Part shown: piece by piece, positions 34,158 through 45,874 of the stretch | Numbering within the stretch: the first letter of the stretch is position 1 | Layout of the letters: each line of letters opens with the position of its first letter | Source: Diphasiastrum complanatum | Lineage: Eukaryota > Streptophyta > Lycopodiopsida > Lycopodiales > Lycopodiaceae | Assembly: GCA_029204225.1 (NCBI GenBank) | Contig: CM055111.1 | Location: 44,617,815-44,681,814, forward strand | DNA: 64,000 bases | Direction: 5' to 3' | Translations under genes and position numbers: made by a program | The notes under the pieces: generated by a model | What the model was told of the DNA's origin: nothing | Seen by the model: only the letters and a program-made list of their open reading frames with translations | The model's database searches: none

Positions 34158-36787
34158 TCATTGTAGATCTCGACAAAATTTCCTCCTCCAATTGAACATG
34201 GAAATATGGTACGAAGACAGATTGGTTATGTCCTTTTATTTTTTAATTGTTCTTGAGGAGCGCACATTAATACTAAATGTTCAAAACCTCGGAAGCCAAA
34301 AATATTGATCAAATATGTACAAATTCCTACAGTGGCAAAAGCAGAGGTTCTATCTAAACAAACGGATGTTGTAGATATTGTTCATGTAGCTTATTCAACT
34401 TGGCTTAGTGATATTGAGCAAAGTTTTACCATGCATTGTTGGCAATGATATTAAGAAAAAATCTACCAAGACATGGAAGAACAAACAAAGACATGTAAAA
34501 AAGGAGTCTAAAATTGATAGATCTTTGACTCCAATCTCCAAGTTGCAGTCTTGTATTTTAGATCTAGCCCATATATCTAGATATATAAGGTGAGTACTTC
34601 ATGGATAGATGTGTCAAAAATATCCAATAATTTGACTTGATTTCTAAATACATAGGTCCATTTGCTAAATTGCCTTCGCTCCCTCCATTGATATATCTTT
34701 CAAATTCTTATGATGAGTATCAATGAGTGCAAGCATACAGAAAACATTCAGAACTTTTCGAAATAAGGGATTGGGACCAATCTGAACTAGTCCTAAATGG
34801 ACAAAATGAAGGATTTGTTTATAGCTTCTTGGCACCCATCCTCCCATATTTCAGTGAGCTTGATAAAATGATGATTATTATCATAGGAAATTTTAGCAGT
34901 TTCTAAATAAATGGTACGTGCATGGAGTGAAAATAGTTGTGTTCATACCCTTGCTGAGGACTCATTTTGGGGAGACTCCATCAGCCTGGAGAATCAATCT
35001 CACCCACAACAATATGAGTGTTGTCTAGACTTTTGTATAATTCTTGAAGTGCCATTGCAAAATAGATAAGTTCTAATGTAACTTCTTTGACACACACACA
35101 AGAATTAGAACTTGTGTATTCAACTAAACAATGTATGTTATATATGGGTGTTGTCTATGGCTTTTATGGCAACACGGCACCACACATTTGATGCCTCACA
35201 CCTCAAGAGTGGCAATCCAAGATGTGACTGATATTACAGATATGTTGCCCTCTTATGGCTCTCTATGGACGAACAAAAATGATAATGTTATGGCAGCTCT
35301 ACCATTGGACATTTTTTAACTTGGATTAATTAATTTCATCTATTTTGCAAGTGAAAAAAACAATTTCTATTAGTCACTCTATTTTTGCATGTTTCATTAA
35401 CTATCTTTTGGAAAATTGTTCTCAAAGCAAAGTCCATTTACGAAGAACCATTGCTCAATTCAAAAGTGTAGAAAAACTTTTCCTCCCACAATTTTGACAG
35501 AGACTATCGACAACAATCGTGTTCCTCAATAGCAACTTTCTTTTTCAAGTAGGGTATCAATGCAACAACTATGCATCTCTAGATGATAATAGACCTTGCA
35601 ATTGTCGGATTTAAAATATCTATCAAGCTTGAATTACCTAGTGTGGAGAAAATAATATTGAACATTTTACCTGCATGTACTACATTGAATATCATAAACT
35701 CTTTTGCATATTGGAAAATATCCACATCTAGAATGAACTGAAACTTGTACTATTGGAAAGGATAAGTTTCCATCTTTCACTATGGAATTAACTAATTCAA
35801 GTTTTTTTATGTTTGGTGAAGATAATTTCAAACAAGAGAGCTCCAATTTTACAAGATTGAACACTTGTATTTCTAAAGCTTGGCAAAACGTAATAAACAA
35901 TATGCACACTTGGCAAAATCATTGTAGATACTTTTAAACATAAGATGTTTTCTCTGCAATTGCATTTATGGAAGATCAAAGAAATTTAAACCTATGTAAA
36001 ATAAAGAAATCACTTCATCATTCAAAACATTTCCAAACAAGATTTCATGCACAAGGAGATCATTTTCAAATCTAGAAATATGTTTGTGGTTTGTTTATAA
36101 AATTGGAAAGATTGGAAATGCATCTTCAAAGCAATCATCATGTTTCATATTACAATGTAATCCTTGTAACATCACGTTAGTATTGACCAACAAACTAAAA
36201 TTCTCATCAAGTCAATTAGCTTTGTCAATTTGATTGATCGATTCCTTGATAACTTGTGTGATCTAACTTATCCAATTAATGAGGATACAACAATTGCAAA
36301 ATGGCCTTCAAATTGAAAACCTTTTTAAAATCTCAACTACTTTTATCAAAGCTTAGTATGATCTTCGACTTTCTCTCGACACAAGACGTCAAGGTAACAA
36401 CAGTGCACAACATTATGCTTTTGATAGACAATATGTTGATGATCAACTTTACCCTTATGTATTTCACGTGAAGATCTTGTAATGTTAACAAGTGAAAAAA
36501 ATTTAACCATAAGGGCAACTCAAAATCCAACAATTTGAACTTTGATCAAATCTGCAATTTAGATACTTATGGATCCATGTCACACTTCAGTAATCTAAAA
36601 TGGAATCTCCACTCAAGTGCTTGTGCAAATCTAGTTCAATTTTAGTGAGATAATGTGCTTGTGGAGTGTATAAGCGTCTTGTAATTGTGTTGTCATAACA
36701 TGGCATAGTTTCTACCTATTACATGTAAAATAATGCATTAACATGCTCATTGGACATATAACTAGTACAACCACCTTGACGTAGAAC
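34153..36787. other. No gene seen
   Basis: A 2.6-kb AT-rich stretch with only short frames on both strands and no transposon motif that I recognise. It ends at the target-site duplication of hAT copy 2. Confidence 0.45.
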
Positions 36788-36795
36788 ATGCTTCA
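36788..36795. repeat. Left 8-bp target-site duplication of hAT copy 2
   Basis: ATGCTTCA, repeated exactly at 49074-49081. hAT elements make 8-bp duplications. Confidence 0.75.
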
Positions 36796-36807
36796 GACCA
36801 TAGATCC

Positions 36808-36894
36808 AGCAGTACCAGGATCCGCGGATCCCGGTACCGCAGATCTAGTGTGGTACCGCGGATCCATACTGATCCGCGGTACCACAATATATAT
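36808..36894. repeat. Palindromic left subterminal region
   Basis: Contains AGTACCAGGATCC, GCGGATCCCGGTACCGC, GGTACCGCGGATCC and GATCCGCGGTACC. Several perfect palindromes (GGTACC, CCGCGG, GGATCC) overlap. An AT-rich spacer follows to 36950. Confidence 0.75.
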
Positions 36895-37189
36895 TATTTT
36901 TTAATATATAATATTTTTTAATATTTAATATATTACTATATATTTTTTTAACCTAATCCCCCCCCCCCCCCCGCTTCATCTCTCTCCCTGCCCGTCGCCC
37001 TGCTGTCCGCGCCCTCTCGGTTGTATGCCCATCACCCTACTGTCCGCGCCCTCCTGGTTGTCTTCGCATTGCACTGATCGCGTCCTCCCCTGCTATTGCT
37101 ATTTCGGCTTTATTGTGGTTTTTTCAAGCCTTCCGACTCCTATCGCACCCACAGAGATCTATGCCTTCATCGCCTTCCTTTCTACAGAG

Positions 37190-38960
37190 ATGGTGCATTC
37201 CAACCTTGTCGATCTGTGGGGCGAGGTGGACATTGTCAGGCAGGTTCTCGACAAGTCTAACAAGTCTAGTGCAAGGATCGTGCGCTGTCGATATTGCCTG
37301 ACCGAGTTCGTTGCCACCCTCACTCGCCTTAAAGGCCACCTACTCGGCGCACGCGCGAGAGATGGTGGCACACTGAATGCTGCCCCCTGTGCCAGCATGT
37401 CCGTTCCCGTCAGGCAGCGACTTTTGGATACCTACGGGCCACGTCTTGTGGCGGGGGAGAACACCATTTTGGAGGGTGTTCTTCGGTTTTGCACCGCTCC
37501 TTACGTGGTTGACCCCGAGTTGCTGCCTGCTTGGCTGGCACGCACGAGGAGAGGGAGTGCATCCTCGTCCAGTCCCTTTGCCCCTCATCCTCCTAAGACA
37601 GTTCCGCCTCACGCACTCCCATCTGCACCCATTTCGGTGGATCCTGTCCCACCGCGTCCGGCAGTTGCCACTTCGGTTCCACCACCACCTACTGTTGCTC
37701 GCACTCCCCCAGTTTACGACTTTCTCATGGACTCTCCGCCTCCCAAGTAGGAGCAGGCCCTGGATGCCAGTGACGAGGCCTTCCAGGATGTTGAGGAGAT
37801 CCCTTCCTCTCTCCCTTCACATCCAGATGACCTCCCTACCCAGCAGTTTTCGTATCCCATGCCAGATGTCCACCCTCCACCAGTGTACCCCACTTACGCT
37901 GCTGCACCCATCCCGGCCAGTGCATCCCACTCTTCTCATTCCACGTCTACAACTGATGAATCCACTAGTGCCCAGCCTGTCGCGTCATCATCCATTCCCA
38001 TCACGTTTGGTGCACCGTGCTGGAGGTCCGCTACCCGTCGCCTAGCTGGGAGAGTTCTTAGGCAGCAGAGCATTCGCGGCGCGCATCAGCTGCATATGGA
38101 TAGAGAGGCCACACAGGCCGTGGCCAGCCTGATTTATGAGCTGAACCTTCCATTTGCCATCACCAACTCCGAGCCCTTCAAAAGGGCCTTCCGCCTTGCA
38201 CAGTCTGTCAACCCTAGCTGGAGAGTCCCTAGTTCAGAGGTTGTCCGCACACACATGCTGAGGGATAGGGTCGAGTCATTGTCTAGAGAGATGGAGCCTC
38301 TACGTCGCCACTGGGCCACTTACGGTTGCAGCATCATGTCCGATGGCTGGACTGATGTCAGGAGGAGGCCGATCCTCAACATATTGGTCTCCAGTTGCAT
38401 GGGCACACAGTTTTTGAGGGCAGTGGATTGCAGCAGGGGGGGAGAGTCATATCTGAAAAGTTCATGTTTGATGTCATCAGGTCTTCCATCCTGTCCATAG
38501 GCCCACAGCATGTCGTCACAATGGTGACGGACAATGCCATGAACTGCATTCAGATGGGTGTACTGCTAGAGGCCGAGTTCCCTCACATTGTTCATACCCC
38601 CTGTGCCGCGCACGGCATAGACCTTCTGATGGGGGACATAGATGCACTTCCCTGGGTTAGAGCCATCGTCCGTGAGGCCCTCTTCCTAGTGACAGGAAGA
38701 AGCGTGTTCTTGCCATGTTCCGGGTGTTCAGCCATCTAGACCTCCGTAAGCCAGCCCCCACATGCTTTGCATTCGACTTGGTGGTCATCGACCGTCTGAT
38801 CAGGTGTAGGGCGCAGCTTCTACAGATGGTTGCCAGTGATCTTTGGTGTGCCAGTACATTTCCGCGCACTGAGGATGGGGAGCACTTTTCTTCCACGGTG
38901 AGGGGAGACCAGTTCTCAGGTATGCATCTCATTTTATCCTCCATTGTTGTGTTTCGTTGA
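37190..38960 (+). pseudogene. hAT transposase, BED finger and DUF659/catalytic regions
   Basis: ATG at 37190 opens MVHSNLVDLWGEVDIVRQ, then the BED-type finger (VRCRYCLTEF ... RLKGHLLGA, C-x2-C then H). VRQRLLDTYG follows, then a Pro/Ser linker with one TAG at 37748-37750. Reading resumes in the same frame to FGAPCWRS and VASLIYELNLPFAIT, then the DUF659 core CSIMSDGWTDVRRRP (38330-38375). A shift near 38440 leads to VVTMVTDNAMNCIQ and HTPCAAHGIDLLMG, the hAT block with the conserved DN and C-x2-H. Another shift near 38700 leads to the FRVFSHLDLRKPAPTCFAFD segment. It would bind the element ends and cut and rejoin DNA in the nucleus, but one stop and two shifts inactivate it. Confidence 0.87.
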
Positions 38961-39183
38961 AGTTTCACCCCTGCCACAATGTGCTGAAGTATTTCAATGC
39001 ACGTACCACAGGACTGTGTTGCCTCCGTGTGTGAGTGTAATTGGAGCACATGGGCACTCATTCACACGAGAAGAAGAAACCGGTTGTCAGTGAGTCAGTT
39101 GGAGCGGTTGGTGTTCTGTAGCACCAACGCACGTCTCGCCAGGAGACTTCCGACCATTACGAGTGCATTGCAGGTGATAAGCT
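38961..39183 (+). pseudogene. hAT transposase dimerisation (hATC) region
   Basis: The frame gives DCVASVCECNWSTWALIHT, RRRNRLSVSQLERLVF and NARLARRL, the hATC motif (usually C-E-R-x-W-S ... H-x-K-R-N-R-L). The expected Arg of CERNWS is Cys. Only about 60 bp separate it from the catalytic block, less than usual, so an internal deletion is likely. The sequence after the frame, GTGATAAGC to TTGATAG at 39232-39238, resembles a short intron. Confidence 0.85.
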
Positions 39184-39248
39184 AATCTTTCATAGCATGT
39201 TGGTTGACTCCTGATATGTTGGTTTCATTTCTTGATAGAGTTGTCCCC

Positions 39249-39253
39249 CTGAC
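39249..39253. repeat. Left 5-bp target-site duplication of the chromovirus
   Basis: CTGAC, repeated at 45646-45650. Confidence 0.9.
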
Positions 39254-39611
39254 TGTAATAGATCCTAACACCACAGTAGGGCAAACACTAACTGATCCAC
39301 CCAACTTTGCCTACTCCCTGATATAGAGTAAGCCCCTCCTAGCCCAGTGTGAGGACTAGTAGCATGCTACTGCCAAGTGTCGGCCACGTGGCACTGACGC
39401 GGCCGACTGCACGTCAGGACCCAACTGGGGGCCCTATCCTGCTGACAGGGTCCCTAGGCTGTGTTAGGCCCGCCATGGCTATGGACCGTGCTGGGGCACA
39501 CTACTCACACTGTCTTGCCCTGTTGGTCATGTACACTGGACACGACCCTGACTGTGGTATATGACCTATCTATGTTCTCTAGGGTTCAGCACTAGTTACG
39601 AGCTCGTAACA
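39254..39611 (-). repeat. 3' LTR of the chromovirus
   Basis: 358 bp, matching 45289-45645. On the - strand it follows the polypurine tract directly. Confidence 0.93.
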
Positions 39612-39626
39612 CTCCCTCCCCCTTAA
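39612..39626 (-). other. Polypurine tract of the chromovirus
   Basis: The - strand reads TTAAGGGGGAGGGAG immediately before the LTR. Confidence 0.88.
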
Positions 39627-39639
39627 GAACCGTCTTGGT

Positions 39640-42600
39640 CCTCTAAGACAAAGTCTGGAAAAATCTTGCAAAGGATGCTGCCTCTTTCCCAAGTGGCATT
39701 CTCAACAGGCTGATCATTCCACTTAACCAGATATTCTGGGGTATAGAGTATGACGAGTCTGCGTCTCTCTACTATGAAGAATCTCCTCTGGTTCATGTGG
39801 AGGTTGTTGAGGATCCAATAGGAGAACTAGAACACTGTCCCCTACCAGATTATCTGATCTGGTTAAGGCTTTTCGTAACTGACTTACATGAAAGACTGGA
39901 AAAACCTTACTGTTGTGTGGGAGTTCTAGTTCATAGGTGACCTCGCCTAGTCTCCTACTGATGGTAAAGGGACCACAATACCTTGGAGACAACTTAGCAC
40001 ACACTCTTGATTTGAGGGTTTTAGAGTCAACTGGAACTCTCAAGTAGACTTTCTCACCAGTGGAGAACTGCACATCCCGTCTGTGTGGATCTGCATAATG
40101 CCTAGCTCGATCCTGGGACTGCCTAATGCTACGCTTAGCATGTTCTATCATCTGGTTTAGGTCCTCTAAAAAGTTTCTGGCTGCTTCAACTTTTTCTTGT
40201 TTAAACCCTACAGTTGTGGGTGAGCGTGGCTGAAAACCGTACATCAGCATAAATGGGTTGTATCCCGTAGCTGAATGTTTGGTACTGTTGTAAGCAAACT
40301 CTAATATCGAGAGATACTCCTCCCAATTAGTCTGCTTCTTCCTGACGTATGCTCGAAGCATATCCTCTAGCACTTGATTTACCCTTTCTGTTTGACCGTC
40401 CATCTGTGGATGGTCGGTGGTACTCATATTAAGTTTAGTATGGAGATGATGGAATACTGCCCTCCAAAAATTTCTAGTAACCTTACTGTCCCGGTCGCTG
40501 ACTATGCCGGAAGGTAGACCGTATAATTTAAATAGCCCGTCTACAAATAACCTTGCTAACTCTGGAGCTCTAACGGTTGTTTTGGTCGGAATGAAATGAG
40601 CCATTTTGGTCAGACGGTCAACTGTGACCCATATAGCGTCATTACCCTTTTGGGTTTTAGGCAGGCCTACTATAAAATCCATGGAGATACTCTCCCATTT
40701 ACCAGCTGGTATTTCCAAGGGATGCAACAACCCTCCTGCCTTTAAACGCTTTGCTTTATTTACTTGACATTTCTGGCAATTGGTTACATACTGGTGGACG
40801 TCCTTTTTCATATTGGGCCAGAAAAATTGCCTACGAAGAAGCTCATAGGTCTTCTGTATGGCTGGGTGTCCCGCGCTAGGACTGTCATGACATTCATATA
40901 GGACCTGCTACCTATAATTCTCTGAATTGGGGACACATACTCTATCTCTATAGAGCAAGTACTCATCCTGAATGGAATACTGTTTCCATTGGAATCCTTG
41001 AGTCAACTGACCCTCAACCACTGGGGTCTGCTTGGGTAATACAGGCTCAGAATCCTCAACGTCATCTGACGACGTATACTCGGACTCATCATCATCCTCA
41101 ACGGAAGCTACTGTATTCTTGGATAAACTGACACCAGCCTCGGAAACTGGTTCTGGAGTCTGTAACTGTCTGTTCTGGACTGAGTTCCAGATAGTAGAGA
41201 AGAATGCATCATGCTGGCATTTCCCTCTCAAGGACTCGAGTAACTCATTACAAATCTGAGTAAAACTCAGCTCGTTTATCATAGGCATTCTGCTAAGGGC
41301 ATCTGCTACTGTATTGAATTTTTCATCTACATCTGATAGACATGTCAAACTCTTGCATCAACTCTGCCCAACGAGCTTTCCGACCTCTAAGCTCAGGTTG
41401 ATTGCAAAGGTATCTGAGACTCTCATGGTCTGTCAGGACCTCAAAGTTGGCACCATACAAATAATGCCTCCAAGTCTTAAGGGCATGGACTATAGAAAAG
41501 AGTTCCTTTTCATAGGCACTGTACCTAGTCTGAACTGGCTCGAGTTTTTTACTCTCAAACGCAACTGGTCGTCCACCCTGAGTTAGCACAGCACCTACTG
41601 CAAAGTCGCTAGCATCTGTTTCGACCACAAATGGCTGATTGGGGTCGACGACTTTTAAAACTGGTGCTGTAGCTAAGCCTGTTTTGAGAGCATCAAAGCT
41701 CTCCTGCTGTGCGGACTCCCAAATGAACTCCTTTCCCTTCCCCTTAAGGAGATTTGTCATAGGAACTGCTATCTGAGCATATTCCTTGACAAATCGTCTG
41801 TAATATCCCGCCACCAAGAAAGATCTGAAGTTTCAAAATATTTTGAGGTCTCAGCCAAATGAGTATGGCTTTAACCTTATTTGGGTCCATCTTAATCCCA
41901 TCTGAAGAGATAATGTGACCCAAATATGCTACTTCTTCAACGAAGAATTCACACTTGGATTGTTTAGCATAGAGCTTATGCTTTCTGAGCAGTCAAAACA
42001 CCTTTCTGAGGTGTTTTAGATGCTCCTTCCTCGTTTTGCTGTAAACGAGGATGTCATCTACAAATACGACTACAAACTTATCCAAGTATGGTCTGAAGAC
42101 ACTGTTCATCAAGGTCATAAAGGTAGCTGGAACATTTGTGAGGCCAAATGGCATCACCTTAAACTCATAATGACCGTGACGAGTCCTAAAAGCTGTTTTC
42201 GAGACATCTTCCCATTTTATACGGACTTGATGATATCCCGATCTGAGGTCTATTTTGCTGAAAAACTTAACCCCGTCAAGTTGATCAAACAACTCGTCTG
42301 CCCAAGGCATAGGGTATTTATTCTTAATTGTGACTTTATTGAGGGCTCTGTAATCTACGCAAAGACGCATAGACCGCTCTTTCTTTTTCACCAATAGGAC
42401 TGGTGAGGCCCATGGTGAACTACCGGTCTGAATTTGGCCTTTCTCAAGATAGTCTATTAACTGCCTAGTTATTTCTTCATCCTTTGTTCGGTTGACCTGA
42501 TACGGAGGTTTAGAAACAGGTGTTGTACCTGGTACTAGGTTTAGTACATGATCTACCTCTCTACTAGGTGGTAAACCATGTGGCAAATCTTCAGGAAAAA

Positions 42601-42787
42601 CATCTTCAAATTTAGACAATAAAGTTTCTAATTTACTGATTTTTTGCTGAATAGAACTGGAAATAGAAACTTCAGGAATAAATTGAAAGTCACATAAGAA
42701 TACCTGATGGTCTTCGTCTCCGATTAGCTGACAGAGCTCTGAACTGCAGACCATAGGGCTGTTGGGAACATCATGCTCCTCATGCAA
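39640..42787 (-). pseudogene. Chromovirus pol: RT, RNase H, integrase, chromodomain
   Basis: RT (42787-41993) has [24 protein letters not shown] and [12 protein letters not shown] (FVDD active site). After a shift the connection region has CEFFVEEVAYLGH. RNase H (41817-41340) has VETDASDFAVGAVL, VAFESKKL and YEKELFSIV. Another shift near 41340 precedes FNTVADALSRMP. A TAG at 40908-40910 interrupts the stretch before the integrase zinc region. The integrase (40811-39723) has the C-x2-C of the HHCC region, SMDFIVGLP, GIVSDRDSKV and DGQTERVNQ (DD35E complete), and FPVFHVSQL. A last shift near 39745 separates it from chromodomain sequence EYLVKWNDQPVENATWE. The chromodomain directs integration to marked chromatin. 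Confidence 0.92.
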
Positions 42788-42895
42788 CTGGATCTCTCGG
42801 CCTTTATGCTGAAAGCTGAGGGTGTTCTCCTGATAGTTTCTGTGGAGGGAAGGTCCTAAACTGTAGAGCCAATCTCTCCCGAGAACAATGTCTGT

Positions 42896-44389
42896 TCAAT
42901 CCAGGTGCATTATCTGAAAGTTTATTTCATCTTCGTACCCCTGAATACCAAGATTTAACTTACTTACCATAGTTTCCCATATTTTTTTATCTTCACTCTT
43001 AGCTAATGAAACTATGTACCTATGCTGACTAGGTACTTCTGGTAGTTTAAGCTTTTTAACCAGGGCGTAGTTGATGAAATTATGGGTTGCCCCATCATCA
43101 ACCATGACTCTTACTGACTGGTTACCAACCTTCCCATGCATATGTACTAGGTCATGCGGCCCAAAGCTGAAGGGTCTCGCTAGCATTGCAGAGGTCAGCT
43201 GGCAACAGTGTTCATGATCTTCATGATACACTTTGATCTCGGAAGCTGCCGAGTCACTGGGGAAACATACAGTCTGAACAAGATGAACTTGTTTTTTATC
43301 TTTCTTATCTTTTTTAGTGAAAGTCCCCTTGGGACACTGTCTGACTGTGTGTCCCTTGCCCATACACACAAAGGACAAACGTTCTTGTTTGGCTTTCTCA
43401 AAATCATCTGGTTTTAAGGGTTGTATGAGTGAAGGGCGTTTCTGAGGAGCTTCACCTTTAAATTTATCTTCTTTCTTTCTTTTTAAAAATTTCTTTTTAA
43501 ATTGAAAGTCTTTCTGAGGAGGCTGCTCAGAAAGTGGTTGTTGTCTCGCCCTCTTCCTACCCACTGAATCATCATAGATTTGAGCATATCTGAGAGCTTG
43601 CTCAAGGGTAGTAGGCGAGTTTCTCTGGACCTCTACTTTATATTCATCTTTGAGGCCACGGACAAATCCCCTGATTTTCTGATAGTCATCCATATTTTTA
43701 ATTTTTAAAATTGCTTCTCGATACTGCGAGATATATTGGATGAGGGATTTATCCATTACTGTTCTTTCCCAGGCTTCCCAGGCTCTATCCAGTTCATTTT
43801 CTGGTAGAAATTCTCTTAGGAAAGCCTCTTCAAAAGCTTTCCATGACCGGGAAGTCTGTCCAGTCTCCTGGAGATTTAACCACCACTTATAGGCCATAGG
43901 CCCTAAGGAAAGACTGGCCTCAATAGCTTGCAAATGGTCAGGGGTCTGTTTAAGAGCATGAATGTTCTTCCATTTGCTGAGGAAGGTTTTTAGAATATTT
44001 GCATTCCTATCCTTCTCTTCCCCATTAAAAGTAGGAGGTTTTAAATCTTTGAAAACACTAGGGTGAGACCGTAAAGTCTCACCCGAAACTGATGGAAGTG
44101 GAGAAGGGGATAACTGAGAAGTGGAGGGAAGGCTTCCTTTCGCGGAACTCAAAATCAAGTTTTTAAGTTCAGCGAACGAGTCGTCCACACTGGACTTGAA
44201 ATTGGATAATGCCAACTTCAGTTACCAATTGGAGAAACTGCTCCTTGGTAACCAGTTCGTCGAGTTCTTCGACGAACTGTTCCTGTTCTTCCACTTCCAT
44301 GGGTTCTTTCCCTTTTCTGTAAGCCAAGGCTTTTGTTTCAAGTTCGTCGAAGCCTCTCTCCTGGGGTTCCTGAGGAGTGGTCATCTTCG
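42896..44389 (-). pseudogene. Chromovirus gag and protease
   Basis: The gag begins at 44384 (MTTPQEPQERGFDELETKAL) and shifts frame near 44210 into the 439-codon frame 44215-42896. It has the capsid core KWWLNLQETG, REFLPENELDRAWE and IRGFVRGLKDEY; a basic linker; a zinc knuckle whose first Cys is Ser (SFVCMGKGHTVRQC); and the protease site VRVMVDDGATHNFI (DDG rather than DSG). A TGA at 42896-42898 then separates it from a stretch containing GRDWLYSLG that leads into RT. Confidence 0.9.
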
Positions 44390-45274
44390 GAACTGAAAGA
44401 GAGCTACCTTAACTTTTGAAGGAAAAAAGTCTAAAAGACTAATTTACAACTGTACAAGGGAAAGGAAAGATGACTTAGCTGTTTCTGAGGACTGTACTTC
44501 CAAAGAAAGAATGAAGAGGAACCCTTTCAACCTTTTTTTTCCAAGATTTCAGACCTGCTATCCCGGAAAATGCCAGTTTGAAGCTTTAAAACGGTGCCAA
44601 ATTTTCCGGTTCTTTGAGGATGGTAGCTCGCTGGTCTGATTGCAACCCAACTGGCTCGTTTGCTTCTGATTTGAGACCCAAAAAGTATTTCGATTTCTGA
44701 TTTTGGTGTCTCTCTACCCTCGCTGGTTGGACAGCCCTCTGTCTGGCCCAATTTTTTGAAATTTAAGGCCCAATCTTTGCTTGAATCTCTGATCTGAACT
44801 CAGGCAGTAGGTCGACGGTCTGTGACAATCTAGTTTGATATTCAAACTACTGAAAAATCCTCAAAAACAGTGATGAAAAACCAATTTTTCATCTCCCTGT
44901 CCAGCGCTGGCCCTGCTAATAAAATTTGTTTGAAAACCCTTCAAATTTCCTTGGATTTCTTTGAAATTTCAGAGGTAGATTTCTGATCCCTCAGCGATGG
45001 ATAAGCACCACCCTTTCTCCTCAAAAATCCGCTCTGATTCCCTGAATCTGATGGCAAAAATCAGAGATGAAGACTGAATTTGCAGCGCTGGACCTGCTCT
45101 AAAAATTTGGACTAATTTCTCTCTGACCAGCAAGTAAATCCACCAAGATTTCCTCAGTAGGAGACTCGCCTACAGCGAGTCTCCTCCTCTATTTCTTTCT
45201 GAGAACTTTTAGAAGTTCTGAGCAATCTAGCTACTTTCTCCACTGCTGAAAACTGAATTCCCAAAAATGGAGAT

Positions 45275-45287
45275 GGCTCTGATACCA
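45275..45287 (-). other. Chromovirus primer-binding site, tRNA-iMet
   Basis: The - strand reads TGGTATCAGAGCC, one base inside the LTR. Confidence 0.92.
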
Positions 45288-45288
45288 G

Positions 45289-45645
45289 TGTAATAGATCC
45301 TAACACCACAGTAGGGCAAACACTAACTGATCCACCCAACCTTGCCTACTCCATGATATAGAGTAAGCCCCTCCTAGTCCAGTGTGAGGACTGATAACGT
45401 GCTACTGCCAAGTGTCGGCCACGTGGCACTAACGTGGCCGACTGCACGTCGTGACCCAACTGGGGGCCCTATCCTGCTGACAGGGTCCCTAGGCTGTGTT
45501 AGGCCCGCCATGGCTATGGACCGTGCTGGGGCACACTACTCACACTGTCTTGCCCTGTTGGTCATGTACACTGGACACGACCCTGACTGTGGTATCTACC
45601 TATCTATGTTCTCTAGGGTTCGGCACTGGTTACGAGCTCGTAACA
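45289..45645 (-). repeat. 5' LTR of the chromovirus
   Basis: 357 bp, partner of 39254-39611. Confidence 0.93.
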
Positions 45646-45650
45646 CTGAC
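45646..45650. repeat. Right 5-bp target-site duplication of the chromovirus
   Basis: CTGAC, identical to 39249-39253. Confidence 0.9.
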
Positions 45651-45784
45651 ATGCAAATTTTAAACCTTGCAAACGAAGATATCTGATTTGGAACGCCAAG
45701 TTGACTTGCCTACGGACAGCACCCATCCCATGCCTGCAAATGACCTGGGCACACAGTTGATGGCAGAGAGGGAGAGGGAGCTTG

Positions 45785-45786
<2 letters not shown>

Positions 45787-45869
<83 letters not shown>
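45787..45869. repeat. (GA)n microsatellite inside the transposase reading
   Basis: An 83-bp perfect GA run. Every frame on the + strand reads Arg-Glu repeats, so length changes shift the downstream frame without creating a stop inside the run. Confidence 0.97.

Positions 45870-45874
<5 letters not shown>

Larger units (their letters stand above)
39254..45645 (-). mobile_element. Full-length Ty3/gypsy chromovirus, inserted in hAT copy 2
   Basis: A complete 6,392-bp element: LTRs of 357-358 bp, iMet PBS, gag, protease, RT, RNase H, integrase, chromodomain, PPT, and flanking CTGAC duplication. The LTRs begin TGTTACGA and end CTATTACA on the - strand. By eye the LTRs differ at about 14-16 positions, nearly all transitions, so they are about 96% identical. 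Nonsense changes in gag-protease and integrase, and several frameshifts in pol, make it non-functional as it stands. Confidence 0.93.

Noticed and set aside
36958-36972. Run of about 15 C residues
   Set aside because: Copy 1 has a shorter ACCCCCTC version at the same place, so this is a homopolymer expansion or read error, not a feature of function.
37124-37612. - strand frames antisense to the BED region
   Set aside because: Shadows of the transposase coding strand in GC-rich sequence.
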